From Acetobacteraceae bacterium (lineage in GTDB: Bacteria > Pseudomonadota > Alphaproteobacteria > Acetobacterales > Acetobacteraceae): 29,847 nucleotides of DNA. The stretch is from positions 304-30,150 of the forward strand of contig PKWQ01000100.1 in the NCBI GenBank assembly GCA_003133265.1, in the 5' to 3' direction. The notes beneath the pieces are model-generated. The model saw nothing but the letters and a program-made list of their open reading frames with translations. It searched no databases and was not told where the DNA came from. Shown in pieces: positions 23,016-29,847 of the stretch (position 1 is the first letter of the stretch; every line of letters starts with the position of its first letter). The position numbers and the translations under genes were made by a program.

Positions 23016-23963
23016 CTAGTCCGAGTATTTGATGCGCGGATCGAGCACCGCGTAGAGCATGTCGACCAGGAAGTTCATCACCACAACGACGACCGCGATG
23101 AACATCACGAGGTTCTGCACGATCGGATAGTCGCGCCAGCGGATCGCCTCCACCAGGAAGCGTGCCACGCCGGGAATATTGAACACGGTCTCGGTGACGA
23201 TCAGTCCGCCGATCAGGAACGCCGCCTCGATGCCGATCACCGTGACCACTGGCAGCATGGCGTTGCGCAGCGCATGATTGAAATTCACCGCACCCGGCGA
23301 GGCGCCCTTGGCGCGTGCCGTGCGGATGTAGTCCTGGCGCAGCACCTCCAGCATCGATGACCGTGTCAGGCGCATCACCAGCGCCGAACTGCGGAAGCCG
23401 ACAGCCGCCGCCGGCACCGCCAGCAGCAGGAATCCGTCCAGCATCGTCTTGGGCGGTTCGGTGTAGATCGGCAACGTGCCGAACGCGGCGACGAAGCCCA
23501 TCAGGATGAGCAGCCCAAGCCAGAACGACGGCATCGACAGTCCGGCAAGGCTGATCACCCGCAGCACATGGTCCACCCAGGAGTTCTGTCGAACAGCGCT
23601 GATCACGCCAAGCGGCACGCCGATCAGCACGGCGAAGCCCAGCGCCATGCCGGCCAGCTTGGCGGTGATCGGCAGGCGCGGCAGGATCTCCGACAGCGTC
23701 GGCTTCTCGGAAACATAGGAATAACCGAGATCGCCGTGCATCAGCCCGCCGATCCAGGCGGCATATTGCACGGGAATGGGCTTGTCGAGGCCGAGGTCCT
23801 GCTGGATCTTCAGCTTCTCGGCCGGGTTCACCATGCCGGCGCTGTCGAACAGGATGTCGACGATATCGCCGGGCACCAGCCGCAGCAGCACGAAGATGAT
23901 GACCGAGATGCCGAACAGCGTCAGCAGCATCAGTCCGAACCGGCGAACCAGATAGGCACCCAA
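23016..23963 (-). CDS. oppB: Oligopeptide/dipeptide ABC transporter permease OppB/DppB (TTG start)
   Basis: A 315-residue permease. The N-terminal helix (LMLLTLFGISVIIFVLLRLV) is followed by PGD, a family hallmark, then a periplasmic loop containing GDLGYSYVS, and the EAA loop RTARAKGASPGAVNFNHALR. It forms the substrate channel with OppC. The first codon is TTG at 23961-23963. No ATG exists at the N-terminus, while AGAGGAAGAG just upstream supports TTG; this should reduce its translation relative to oppA. It begins 35 bases after the oppA stop. Confidence 0.93.
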   Translation of the reverse strand: MGAYLVRRFGLMLLTLFGISVIIFVLLRLVPGDIVDILFDSAGMVNPAEKLKIQQDLGLDKPIPVQYAAWIGGLMHGDLGYSYVSEKPTLSEILPRLPITAKLAGMALGFAVLIGVPLGVISAVRQNSWVDHVLRVISLAGLSMPSFWLGLLILMGFVAAFGTLPIYTEPPKTMLDGFLLLAVPAAAVGFRSSALVMRLTRSSMLEVLRQDYIRTARAKGASPGAVNFNHALRNAMLPVVTVIGIEAAFLIGGLIVTETVFNIPGVARFLVEAIRWRDYPIVQNLVMFIAVVVVVMNFLVDMLYAVLDPRIKYSD

Positions 23964-23998
23964 TCCCGCTCTTCCTCTCTATCGATTTCGGTCCCCGG

Positions 23999-25600
23999 CT
24001 ACTTGTCGAGCCAGACGCCCTCGAAGCGGTAGCCGTTGTAGGAACTGTTCACCATCGGGCTGTAGCCCTTGACGTAGGGCTGCCAGCAGGTGGCGGACCG
24101 CAGGTGGTAGATGATGGGCCGGGCGATGTCTTCCTGCAGCTTGGCGTCGATCTCCCAGACCAGCTTCTTGCGTGCCTCGATGTCGGTTATCTGGCTCTGT
24201 TTATCGAACAGTGCCTGCAAGTCCTTGTTGCAATATCCGGCGTAGTTGCGGGCCGAGCCGCAGGCGTAATTCTCGTAGAAGTTCTGGTCGGGGTCGTCCA
24301 CCGCACTGCCGGTCAGGTTCAGGCCCACCACGTAGTCCTTGCGCGATACCTTGGCGTCCCAGTTGGCGGTTTCGACCACATCGAGTTCTCCGTCGATGTA
24401 GATGTGTTTGAGATGGTCGATCAGGATCACCGCGGGATCCCGATAGGTCGGAATGTTGCGGGTGGAGATCTTCACCTTCAACCGGTTGTTCGGCCCGTAA
24501 CCGCTCTTCTCCATCAATTTGCGGGCCTCGGCGCGGCTTTTTTCCACGTCGGGGTCGTAGCCCGGCAGCTTGCGCAGCATCTCGTCGGGCATGCCCCAGA
24601 CGCCTTCCGGCCCGGGGAGCATGGCGGCGCCGATGTTGGCCTTGCCTTCCGACAGGATGTCGACGAAGGCGTGGTGGTCGATCGTCAGCGCCATTGCCCG
24701 GCGGATATCGGCGTTGTCGAACGGCGGCTTGTCGCGGTTGATGATGACGTTGCTGCTGACGTTCTGCGGCGCCAGCACGCAGATCGCCTGCGGCGCCTGG
24801 GCCATGACGTCTTTCAGCAGCGGCACGCTGACCTCGGTTGGGAAGGTCATGTCGAACTTTCCGGCGACGAAGGCGAGCAGGGCGGTGGAGCGGTTCGGGA
24901 TGATGGTGAACTCGATGCCGTCCAGATACGGCCGCCCCGGCTTCCAGTAATCGGGGTTGCGGGTCAGCTTGATCGACTCGTTGGCCTTGAACTCGACAAA
25001 CTTGAACGGTCCGGTGCCGATCGGCGCCACCCGCATATCGCGTGCCGAGACATGGCAGGGATACATCGGCCCATAGCCGGAGGCGAGCAAGGCAAGCAGC
25101 GAGGGTTGCGGCCGCGCCAGCGTGAACACGACCTCGTCGTCGCCGTTCGCGGTCACATCGGTGACGTTCTGATACCAGGCCAGGCGTGGGTTCTTGCGCA
25201 GCGGGTTGGTGGTGGATTTGCCGCGCACCTGGTCCATCGTGCAGACCACATCCTTCGCGGTGAACGGCTTGCCGTCATGCCATTTCACGCCGGTGCGCAG
25301 CTTGAAGGTCAGGGTCTTGTTGTCGGCGCTCCAGGACCAGCTGGTCGCCAGTTCCGGTTCGATGCTGTCCAGGGTGTTCTGTGGCACGTCCTGCTTATAC
25401 AGGACCAGATTGTTGAATACCCCCATGAATGGGGTGAGGGTGGAATAGGTCGCCTCTTCCATGATCGATGCGCTGGCTGGGCTGTCGCGGTGGTACATCT
25501 TCAGGATGCCACCCGATTTCGGCTCGCCAGCTAGACCGCTGGCGATGGTCAACCCCAGCGTTACGCATGCAACGGTCAGCGCCTTCATGAAAGGATGCAT
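23999..25600 (-). CDS. oppA: Peptide/solute-binding protein of the Opp transporter (family 5)
   Basis: A 533-residue extracytoplasmic binding protein of SBP family 5. It begins with a Sec signal peptide (MHPFMKALTVACVTLGLTIA, cleavage near GLAGEP). Family blocks include PELATSWSWSADNKTLTFKL, GVKWHDGKPFTAKDVV, GTGPFKFVEF, NPDYWKPGRPYLDGIEF and DNADIRRAMALTIDH. It captures peptides, or in many soil bacteria other small organic solutes, and delivers them to OppBC. ATG 25600 is preferred over the longer frame (25675) because AGGAG stands about 10 bases upstream and the signal peptide then starts correctly; ATG 25588 is a possible alternative. It is the first gene of the oppABCDF operon. Confidence 0.93.
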   Translation of the reverse strand: MHPFMKALTVACVTLGLTIASGLAGEPKSGGILKMYHRDSPASASIMEEATYSTLTPFMGVFNNLVLYKQDVPQNTLDSIEPELATSWSWSADNKTLTFKLRTGVKWHDGKPFTAKDVVCTMDQVRGKSTTNPLRKNPRLAWYQNVTDVTANGDDEVVFTLARPQPSLLALLASGYGPMYPCHVSARDMRVAPIGTGPFKFVEFKANESIKLTRNPDYWKPGRPYLDGIEFTIIPNRSTALLAFVAGKFDMTFPTEVSVPLLKDVMAQAPQAICVLAPQNVSSNVIINRDKPPFDNADIRRAMALTIDHHAFVDILSEGKANIGAAMLPGPEGVWGMPDEMLRKLPGYDPDVEKSRAEARKLMEKSGYGPNNRLKVKISTRNIPTYRDPAVILIDHLKHIYIDGELDVVETANWDAKVSRKDYVVGLNLTGSAVDDPDQNFYENYACGSARNYAGYCNKDLQALFDKQSQITDIEARKKLVWEIDAKLQEDIARPIIYHLRSATCWQPYVKGYSPMVNSSYNGYRFEGVWLDK

Positions 25601-25760
25601 CCGGGTTCGTCTCCTGTATTCGCTGCCGACGGGACGATTGTTGCAAAAGCCATCCGGAAATGCCCGGGCAGCCATGAAACTGAGTCCTGTCGATTATTTT
25701 CTGACCAGTCGTTTAGCACGAAGTGGCTTTGGGGCAAAGTCGGGCGCTACCACGTCGGCG

Positions 25761-25784
25761 TGACGAACCGGCGGTTTTGCGTCA
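25761..25784. promoter_or_regulatory. Nested inverted repeat between oppA and the crotonase gene
   Basis: TGACG (25761-25765) and CGTCA (25780-25784) flank AACCG-G-CGGTT (25766-25776), with three unpaired bases on one side. It lies in the 233-base divergent spacer (25601-25833), 50 bases upstream of the crotonase ATG. It could be a repressor site or a transcript hairpin. No clear sigma70 promoter was found in this spacer; a TetR-like half-site CTGACCA near 25700 was also seen. Confidence 0.3.
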
Positions 25785-25833
25785 TAGTTCCAGCCAGCCG
25801 GTAATCGACCGACGATGAAAGGGAGCCAACGCC

Positions 25834-26652
25834 ATGCCGCCGCTAGACAAGGTGTACGACTACAGCCAGTACGGCGGGTTGAAGGTGGAGAAGCGGGACA
25901 AGGTGATGACGATCACCCTGAATGCGCCGGAAACGATGAACGCGTTCTCGCCCGAAATGCACTACTCGATGTCGCGTATCTGGGAGGACGTGCAGGACGA
26001 CCCGGAGGTGAACGTGGTGGTCCTGACCGGCGCCGGGCGGGCGTTCTCGGCGGGTGGCAACGTGATCGCGATGCAGCAGAAGATCGACCGGCCGGAGCTG
26101 TGGGACGCCACCAGCGTGCCCGAAGCGAAACGGATCATCTTCCGCATGCTGGAATGCGACAAGCCGGTGATCGCGCGGGTCAACGGCCATGCCGTGGGGC
26201 TTGGCGCAACGATCGCGCTGATGTGCGACATCATCATCGCCGCCGACACGGCGAAGATCGGCGATCCGCACGTAAGCGCGGGTCTGGTGGCCGGCGACGG
26301 CGGGGCGATGATGTGGCCGCAATTGATCGGCTTCGCGCGGGCCAAGGAATACCTGTTCACCGGCGACCTGATGACCGCGACCGAGGCGCACCGGATCGGG
26401 CTGATCAACCATGTGGTGCCGCCGGAGGAACTGGACGAGAAGGTCTACGGCCTCGCGCGCCGGCTGGCGGGCGGGGCGATGAAGTCGATCCGGTGGACCA
26501 AGCAGGTGATCAACATCCCGCTGCGCCAGATCGCGCATTCCACGATGGACCTCAGCATCAGCCTGGAGACGCAGTCGAACTGGTCGAAGGATCACCGGGA
26601 GGCGGTGTCGGCATTTACCGCGAAACGCAAGCCGGACTTCACCGGCGGCTAG
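25834..26652 (+). CDS. Crotonase-family protein without the classical catalytic glutamates
   Basis: A 272-residue enoyl-CoA hydratase/isomerase-superfamily protein. The CoA-binding and oxyanion elements are present (GAGRAFSAGGNVIAM, then GHAVGLGATIALMCD). The two usual glutamates are replaced by Thr126 (GATIAL) and His146 (GDPHVSAGLVAGDGG), while Asp155 in GDGG could serve as an acid/base. This residue pattern is known from a crotonase subgroup of unclear function; isomerase, hydrolase or racemase activity is possible. The start follows a GGGAG box. It is transcribed divergently from oppA and ends before a strong stem-loop shared with the convergent binding-protein gene. Cytoplasmic; substrate unknown. 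Confidence 0.9.
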   Translation: MPPLDKVYDYSQYGGLKVEKRDKVMTITLNAPETMNAFSPEMHYSMSRIWEDVQDDPEVNVVVLTGAGRAFSAGGNVIAMQQKIDRPELWDATSVPEAKRIIFRMLECDKPVIARVNGHAVGLGATIALMCDIIIAADTAKIGDPHVSAGLVAGDGGAMMWPQLIGFARAKEYLFTGDLMTATEAHRIGLINHVVPPEELDEKVYGLARRLAGGAMKSIRWTKQVINIPLRQIAHSTMDLSISLETQSNWSKDHREAVSAFTAKRKPDFTGG

Positions 26653-26665
26653 CCGGGCCGGCCGA

Positions 26666-26696
26666 TCGGGGCGGGCGCGCCGGAGGCCCGCCCCGA
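26666..26696. terminator. GC-rich stem-loop between convergent genes
   Basis: An 11-base perfect stem (26666-26676 with 26686-26696) encloses a 9-base loop, between the crotonase stop (26652) and the binding-protein stop (26701-26703). It can fold on both strands and probably ends transcription from both sides. There is no T-run, so efficiency as an intrinsic terminator is uncertain. Confidence 0.65.
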
Positions 26697-26700
26697 GCCG

Positions 26701-27945
26701 CTATACCAACTTGCAGCCGCCCTCGGCGATCGGGCGGAACGCTTCGGCCGCCGGGATGGTGCGGAGAACCCGGCAGTAGTCCCAGGGATATTTGCTCTCG
26801 GCCGGGGTCTTCACCTGGTACAGGAACATGTCGTGGATCTTGCGCCCGTCCGGCCGGATAGAGGCGTTGGCGAACAGCGGATCATGCGGCGGGATCGCCT
26901 TCATCTGGGCGACGGTCGCCGCCCCATCGGCCTTCGCCTTGTCCACCCCCATCGCCTCCACCGCCTTCAGGTAGTGCAGCGTGGCCGAGTAGCAGCCGGC
27001 ATGCAGCATGGTCGGCATCATGTTGCGATAGCGCGGGGCAAGCCGCTTGGAGAACGCCCGCGTGCCGTCATTCAGATCCCAGTAGAACGAGTCCGCGTAG
27101 ACCAGGCCTTGCGCGGTCTCCAGCCCCAGTGCGCGCAGCGTCGTCATCAGGATGCCCAGTCCGACGATACGCTGGCCTTTCTTGGTGATGCCGAACTCCT
27201 GCGTCTGCTTGATGCAGTTGATCAGGTTGCCGCCCGACATCGCCAGCGCCAGTATTTTCGCCCCGCTCGCCTGCCCCTGCACCAGGTACGATGAGAAGTC
27301 CGACGTGTCGGGGAAGGGGAAGGCGCGGTCGCCCAGCACTTTCCCGCCGGCGGCCTTGATGAAGGTGGTGCAGGAATCGACGAGCGCATGGCCGTACGCA
27401 TAGTCGGCGGTGATGAAGAACCAGGAATCTCCCCCATCCGCGATCACCGCCGTCGCGGTGGCGTGCGGGATCGCCCAGGTATCGTACAGCCAGTGCAGGT
27501 GGTTCGGGCTGCATGCCGCGCCGGTGAGCTTGTCCGACCCGGCGCCGACATACAGGGCGACCTTGTTCTTTTCGCGCGTCACGGTGGCCACGCCGAGCGC
27601 GACGGCGGAGTTCGGCATGTCCACGATCATGTCGATCCCATCCACGTCGAACCAGGAACGGGCCAGCGCGACACCGATATCCGGCTTGTCCAACATGTCG
27701 CCGGGCACCACCTCGATCCTAAAGCCCGGCTTGTGCTCGGCGATGAAATCCTCGACCGCCATTTTCGTGCCTTCGACCGAGCCGTAGCCGGCGGCGTCGG
27801 CGTACTCGCCGGTCAGCGCGGTGAGAACGCCGATACGGATCGCCGGGGCGCCAGGGACGGCCGCGTTCGCGACAATGGCAGGGGTTGCCAAGGGCGCGAC
27901 AGCGCCGGTCGCGAGCATGCGGCGGCGGGATATTGCGAGATGCAT
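26701..27945 (-). CDS. LivK-type ABC transporter substrate-binding protein (Tat-exported)
   Basis: A 414-residue binding protein closely related to the one at 16756-17973, sharing WFFITADY, PTMLHAG/PTMVQAG, HYLKAV, the DGRxxHDMxLxQVK block and ESKxPWDY. Unlike it, the N-terminus has a twin-arginine motif (ISRRRMLATGAVAPLATPAI), so export of the folded protein through Tat is predicted. The ligand-cleft start is RIGVLTALTGEYADAAGYGS. ATG 27945 follows AGGGAGCG. It stands alone: no permease or ATPase of its class is adjacent. Its 3' end shares the stem-loop at 26666-26696 with the convergent crotonase. Ligands of this class include amino acids, aromatic acids and other small organics; none can be assigned. 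Confidence 0.92.
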   Translation of the reverse strand: MHLAISRRRMLATGAVAPLATPAIVANAAVPGAPAIRIGVLTALTGEYADAAGYGSVEGTKMAVEDFIAEHKPGFRIEVVPGDMLDKPDIGVALARSWFDVDGIDMIVDMPNSAVALGVATVTREKNKVALYVGAGSDKLTGAACSPNHLHWLYDTWAIPHATATAVIADGGDSWFFITADYAYGHALVDSCTTFIKAAGGKVLGDRAFPFPDTSDFSSYLVQGQASGAKILALAMSGGNLINCIKQTQEFGITKKGQRIVGLGILMTTLRALGLETAQGLVYADSFYWDLNDGTRAFSKRLAPRYRNMMPTMLHAGCYSATLHYLKAVEAMGVDKAKADGAATVAQMKAIPPHDPLFANASIRPDGRKIHDMFLYQVKTPAESKYPWDYCRVLRTIPAAEAFRPIAEGGCKLV

Positions 27946-28090
27946 GACGACGCTCCCTGTCAATATTAAACGAAACCTTAAGCCCCAAGGGCATCATGGG
28001 CAATGCGGCATCTTGTGACGACGACGAGGCAGAAGGCCTGGCGGGATCGAATGACATAAATCGACGTCTTACGTCAGAATCCGTAGTGGT

Positions 28091-28104
28091 TTGACATGGA
28101 TCAA
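28091..28104 (+). promoter_or_regulatory. FNR/FixK-type box (TTGAC-ATGG-ATCAA)
   Basis: TTGACATGGATCAA matches the FNR/FixK consensus TTGAT-N4-ATCAA at nine of ten fixed positions. It lies 341 bases upstream of the hexaheme cytochrome start, on the plus strand. If centred at -41.5, transcription would begin near 28139, and a poor -10 (TAATTT, 28126-28131) lies at the right distance. This predicts induction under low oxygen. The remaining spacer (27946-28445) contains no credible gene; open frames there lack family resemblance. Confidence 0.55.
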
Positions 28105-28361
28105 GGTGGAAATCCGGCGCAGCCCTAATTTGATGAACATTCTGGCACAACGAGTCGCGGGCAACCGCGGCCCCAAGTTGTGTTTTGTCCGCGCTATCAG
28201 GACCGTGCCGTCTGGCAACAGGTTTGAAGCAATACTGTGGGGTGCGCGGGCCCCGGTGGGAGGCGAGCAGACGATGGGCCTGGACCGACGACCATCACGT
28301 TCTACGGCACGCGCAGTGCCCTCTGCTGGCATATCTCCCGCACGAAGGATCAGACCGTCTG

Positions 28362-28422
28362 GTTACGCCGGAAACGGCGTGGTCCGGCTGCCCCAGATCG
28401 ACGTCGACCGGGTTCTGGTCGA
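28362..28422 (+). other. Two hairpins in the leader of the hexaheme cytochrome
   Basis: ACGCCG-GAAA-CGGCGT (28365-28380) forms a six-base stem capped by a GNRA tetraloop and extendable by three G-U pairs to 28362-28383. TCGACC (28404-28409) pairs with GGTCGA (28417-28422) around seven bases. The second stem ends 23 bases before the ATG at 28446. No T-run follows. Confidence 0.4.
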
Positions 28423-28445
28423 ACTCCGTAGAGAAAATTGAAATC

Positions 28446-29564
28446 ATGCCAAAACACATCGTGCGCCTCATGCTGCTTCTGGTGGTGTTCGCCATCGTCG
28501 CCTACTCGGCGAAGCAGTATTTCACCGTGGACTCGTACTACCTGTACGGCCATTACAGAGGCGCCTCGGTGGCGGACATCGCCTCGGACAAGCCAAAATT
28601 CAAAGGCACGGCGTACTGCGTGTCCTGCCATGCAGAGCAGACCGCCGAATGGTCCAAGGGCGTGCATAACAGCGTGGACCAGGGCAAGGTCATCAAGTGC
28701 GAGGTCTGTCACGGCCCCGGCGGCAGCCGGGATGTGAAGGGCCCGTTCCAGAACGTCTCGACGGGCAATGACCACCCGAAGAATCTGAAAATGGTCGTGC
28801 CGACCGATACGGCGAAACTCTGCACGCTCTGTCATGAGCAGATGGCTGGCCGGCCGGCGCAACAGCCGCAGATCGTCATCGCCGATCACGCCGCAACATT
28901 GCAATGCACGACCTGCCACAATCCGCATTCGCCGAAGACGATCGCCGGGTCCGTGCTGGCCAACGTACCGTCGGGCGATGCGGTGGCAGGAAAGGCGGCG
29001 GCCACACGATGCGACGGATGTCACGCCGCGCCGGCCCCTGGCTCCGCACCGGCCGCCGCCAGCCCCGCTGCCAAGGATGACACCGACGACTTCTCCGGAG
29101 CCGCACCCGCCGGCGGGCAGGCGGCATCCAGCCTGAGCCTTGCCGGCCAGCGGCCTGCCTACCTCGTCGAGGCCATGCAGGCGTACAAGACCGGACAGCG
29201 CGATGACTCCGTGATGCGCCGCATGGTGCAGAACATGAGCGATGCCGACATGCAGAATATCGCAGCCTACTATGCGGGTTTGAGCTGCAGCAGCGGCGCG
29301 GCGCAGGATAATGCGGAGGCAGCTGCCGGGCATGCGTTGGCCAACAAGGACAATTGCTTGATTTGCCATGGCGCTTCTGGTGTCAGCCGGCAACCGCTAT
29401 GGCCCAACCTCGCCGGACTTTCCAAGGACTACGGCGTCACGGCGCTGAAATCCTACCGTGATGGCGGTCGCAAGAACGCCTTGATGTCGGTGATGGCCAA
29501 GGATCTGAGCGAAGCGGATGTGACGAGGCTGGCGGCATTTTTCGCCGGCGCCGCGTGCAAATGA
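28446..29564 (+). CDS. Membrane-anchored hexaheme c-type cytochrome (four-heme part fused to two class I c domains)
   Basis: A 372-residue protein. One N-terminal membrane helix (VRLMLLLVVFAIVAY, uncleaved anchor or signal) is followed by four CXXCH sites at residues 58, 85, 126 and 154, spaced as in small NrfB/NapC-like multihaem proteins. Two cytochrome c553/c4-like domains follow: CDGCH at 189 with SLAGQRPAYLVEAMQAYKTG, and CLICH at 304 with NLAGLSKDYGVTALKSYRDG; Met residues near the end of each domain could be distal ligands. The first class I domain has an Ala/Pro/Asp-rich insert (194-230) directly after its haem site. It should carry electrons on the periplasmic side. ATG 28446 has a weak ribosome-binding site (GAGAAAA); upstream in-frame sequence lacks coding character. 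A Tat 4Fe-4S protein gene follows 38 bases later. Confidence 0.9.
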   Translation: MPKHIVRLMLLLVVFAIVAYSAKQYFTVDSYYLYGHYRGASVADIASDKPKFKGTAYCVSCHAEQTAEWSKGVHNSVDQGKVIKCEVCHGPGGSRDVKGPFQNVSTGNDHPKNLKMVVPTDTAKLCTLCHEQMAGRPAQQPQIVIADHAATLQCTTCHNPHSPKTIAGSVLANVPSGDAVAGKAAATRCDGCHAAPAPGSAPAAASPAAKDDTDDFSGAAPAGGQAASSLSLAGQRPAYLVEAMQAYKTGQRDDSVMRRMVQNMSDADMQNIAAYYAGLSCSSGAAQDNAEAAAGHALANKDNCLICHGASGVSRQPLWPNLAGLSKDYGVTALKSYRDGGRKNALMSVMAKDLSEADVTRLAAFFAGAACK

Positions 29565-29602
29565 GGCCGCAATAACAACACGATGACAGAGGGCGTTTGA
29601 TA

Positions 29603-29847
29603 ATGGCAGATCAGCAAGGACCAGCGGAGCCCAAGCCAGGGCGCCGGAGCTTTCTGGGATTGCTCGGCGCGGCAGCTGGAACCGGCGCTGTGGCGGTCGC
29701 GGCTGAAGCCGTCGGCAGTGGTGTCGTGGCGAAATCCGAAGCCGCCACGGCGCAGCCGCAGACAGCCGCGAAGCCGGATATTCCCGGCTACGACTGGAAC
29801 GAACACCAATGGGGCTACGGGGTCGATGCCACGAAATGCATCGGCTG
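29603..29847 (+). CDS. Tat-exported 4Fe-4S ferredoxin-like subunit (5' part only)
   Basis: Only the first 81 codons are in the window. A twin-arginine signal (GRRSFLGLLGAAAGTGAVAV) is followed by an Ala-rich linker and then WGYGVDATKCIGC, the beginning of the first 4Fe-4S cluster motif as in NrfC/PsrB/DmsB-type subunits. GAGGG upstream supports ATG 29603. Such subunits usually pass electrons between a membrane NrfD-type quinone protein and a catalytic subunit or cytochrome; the hexaheme gene just upstream fits this. Partners should lie immediately downstream, outside the window. Confidence 0.85.
   Translation, partial: MADQQGPAEPKPGRRSFLGLLGAAAGTGAVAVAAEAVGSGVVAKSEAATAQPQTAAKPDIPGYDWNEHQWGYGVDATKCIG

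Noticed and set aside
24104..25534. 476-codon plus-strand open frame opposite oppA
   Set aside because: Valine/aspartate-rich antisense translation of a clear binding-protein gene.
28091..28441. Possible 116-codon TTG-start gene beginning at the FNR-like box
   Set aside because: No ribosome-binding site, no recognisable domain, and it overlaps the probable regulatory leader.
28185..28445. Extension of the hexaheme cytochrome frame upstream to 28185
   Set aside because: The extra 87 codons lack coding character, contain the leader hairpins and would bury the membrane anchor inside the protein.

Overview
The window is GC-rich DNA (roughly 63% G+C by eye) from a bacterium that is most likely an alphaproteobacterium; Rhodospirillales/Acetobacteraceae is my best guess. 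The guess rests on codon use, several oligopeptide and branched-chain-type ABC components, CoA-linked catabolic genes, a DUF993 enzyme and an FNR/FixK-type box. I see no rRNA, tRNA, CRISPR array, transposase or integrase. Taxonomy and substrates are inference.

Left part (1-13159): a catabolic region with many broken genes. A plus-strand operon runs from the tail of an OppF-type ATPase through a CoA-transferase (in-frame amber codon), a MaoC hydratase, an acyl-CoA dehydrogenase (+1 frameshift) and an intact DUF993 aldolase-like enzyme. Facing it is a minus-strand operon (about 9860 to 4895). It begins with the wreck of a livM permease joined to the tail of a livK binding protein, followed by intact genes for a crotonase, a type II dehydroquinase-like protein, a DapA-like lyase and a FAD flavoprotein. 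Divergent from it lie a short-chain dehydrogenase that has lost its catalytic Ser segment and is frameshifted, an intact flavoprotein, a 47-codon relic of a second short-chain dehydrogenase, and a TetR regulator with an in-frame amber codon.

Middle part (13156-20057): an intact minus-strand operon encodes a ThDP-dependent acetolactate-synthase-like enzyme, a LivK-type binding protein, a KstD-like flavoprotein and an old-yellow-enzyme/FadH-like reductase. A near-consensus sigma70 promoter overlapped by a perfect-armed TetR-type operator (20015-20057) precedes it. Next (20127-25600) comes a complete oppABCDF oligopeptide-type importer operon.

Right part (25834-29847): a divergent crotonase with both usual catalytic Glu replaced, a stem-loop terminator, and a Tat-exported LivK-type binding protein. 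A 480-bp spacer with an FNR/FixK-like box follows, then a membrane-anchored hexaheme cytochrome c (four-heme part fused to two class I c domains), and the start of a Tat-exported 4Fe-4S protein, probably part of a quinone/electron-transfer complex that continues outside the window.

Working model (inference): solutes are imported by Opp and Liv-type systems, activated by CoA transfer, desaturated by KstD/fumarate-reductase-like flavoproteins, reduced by the OYE-like enzyme, and processed by hydratases and class I aldolase-like enzymes. An alicyclic or hydroaromatic acid is a reasonable substrate guess. Every disrupted gene lies left of 13160 and every gene to the right looks intact, so one catabolic block seems to be decaying beside a maintained one.
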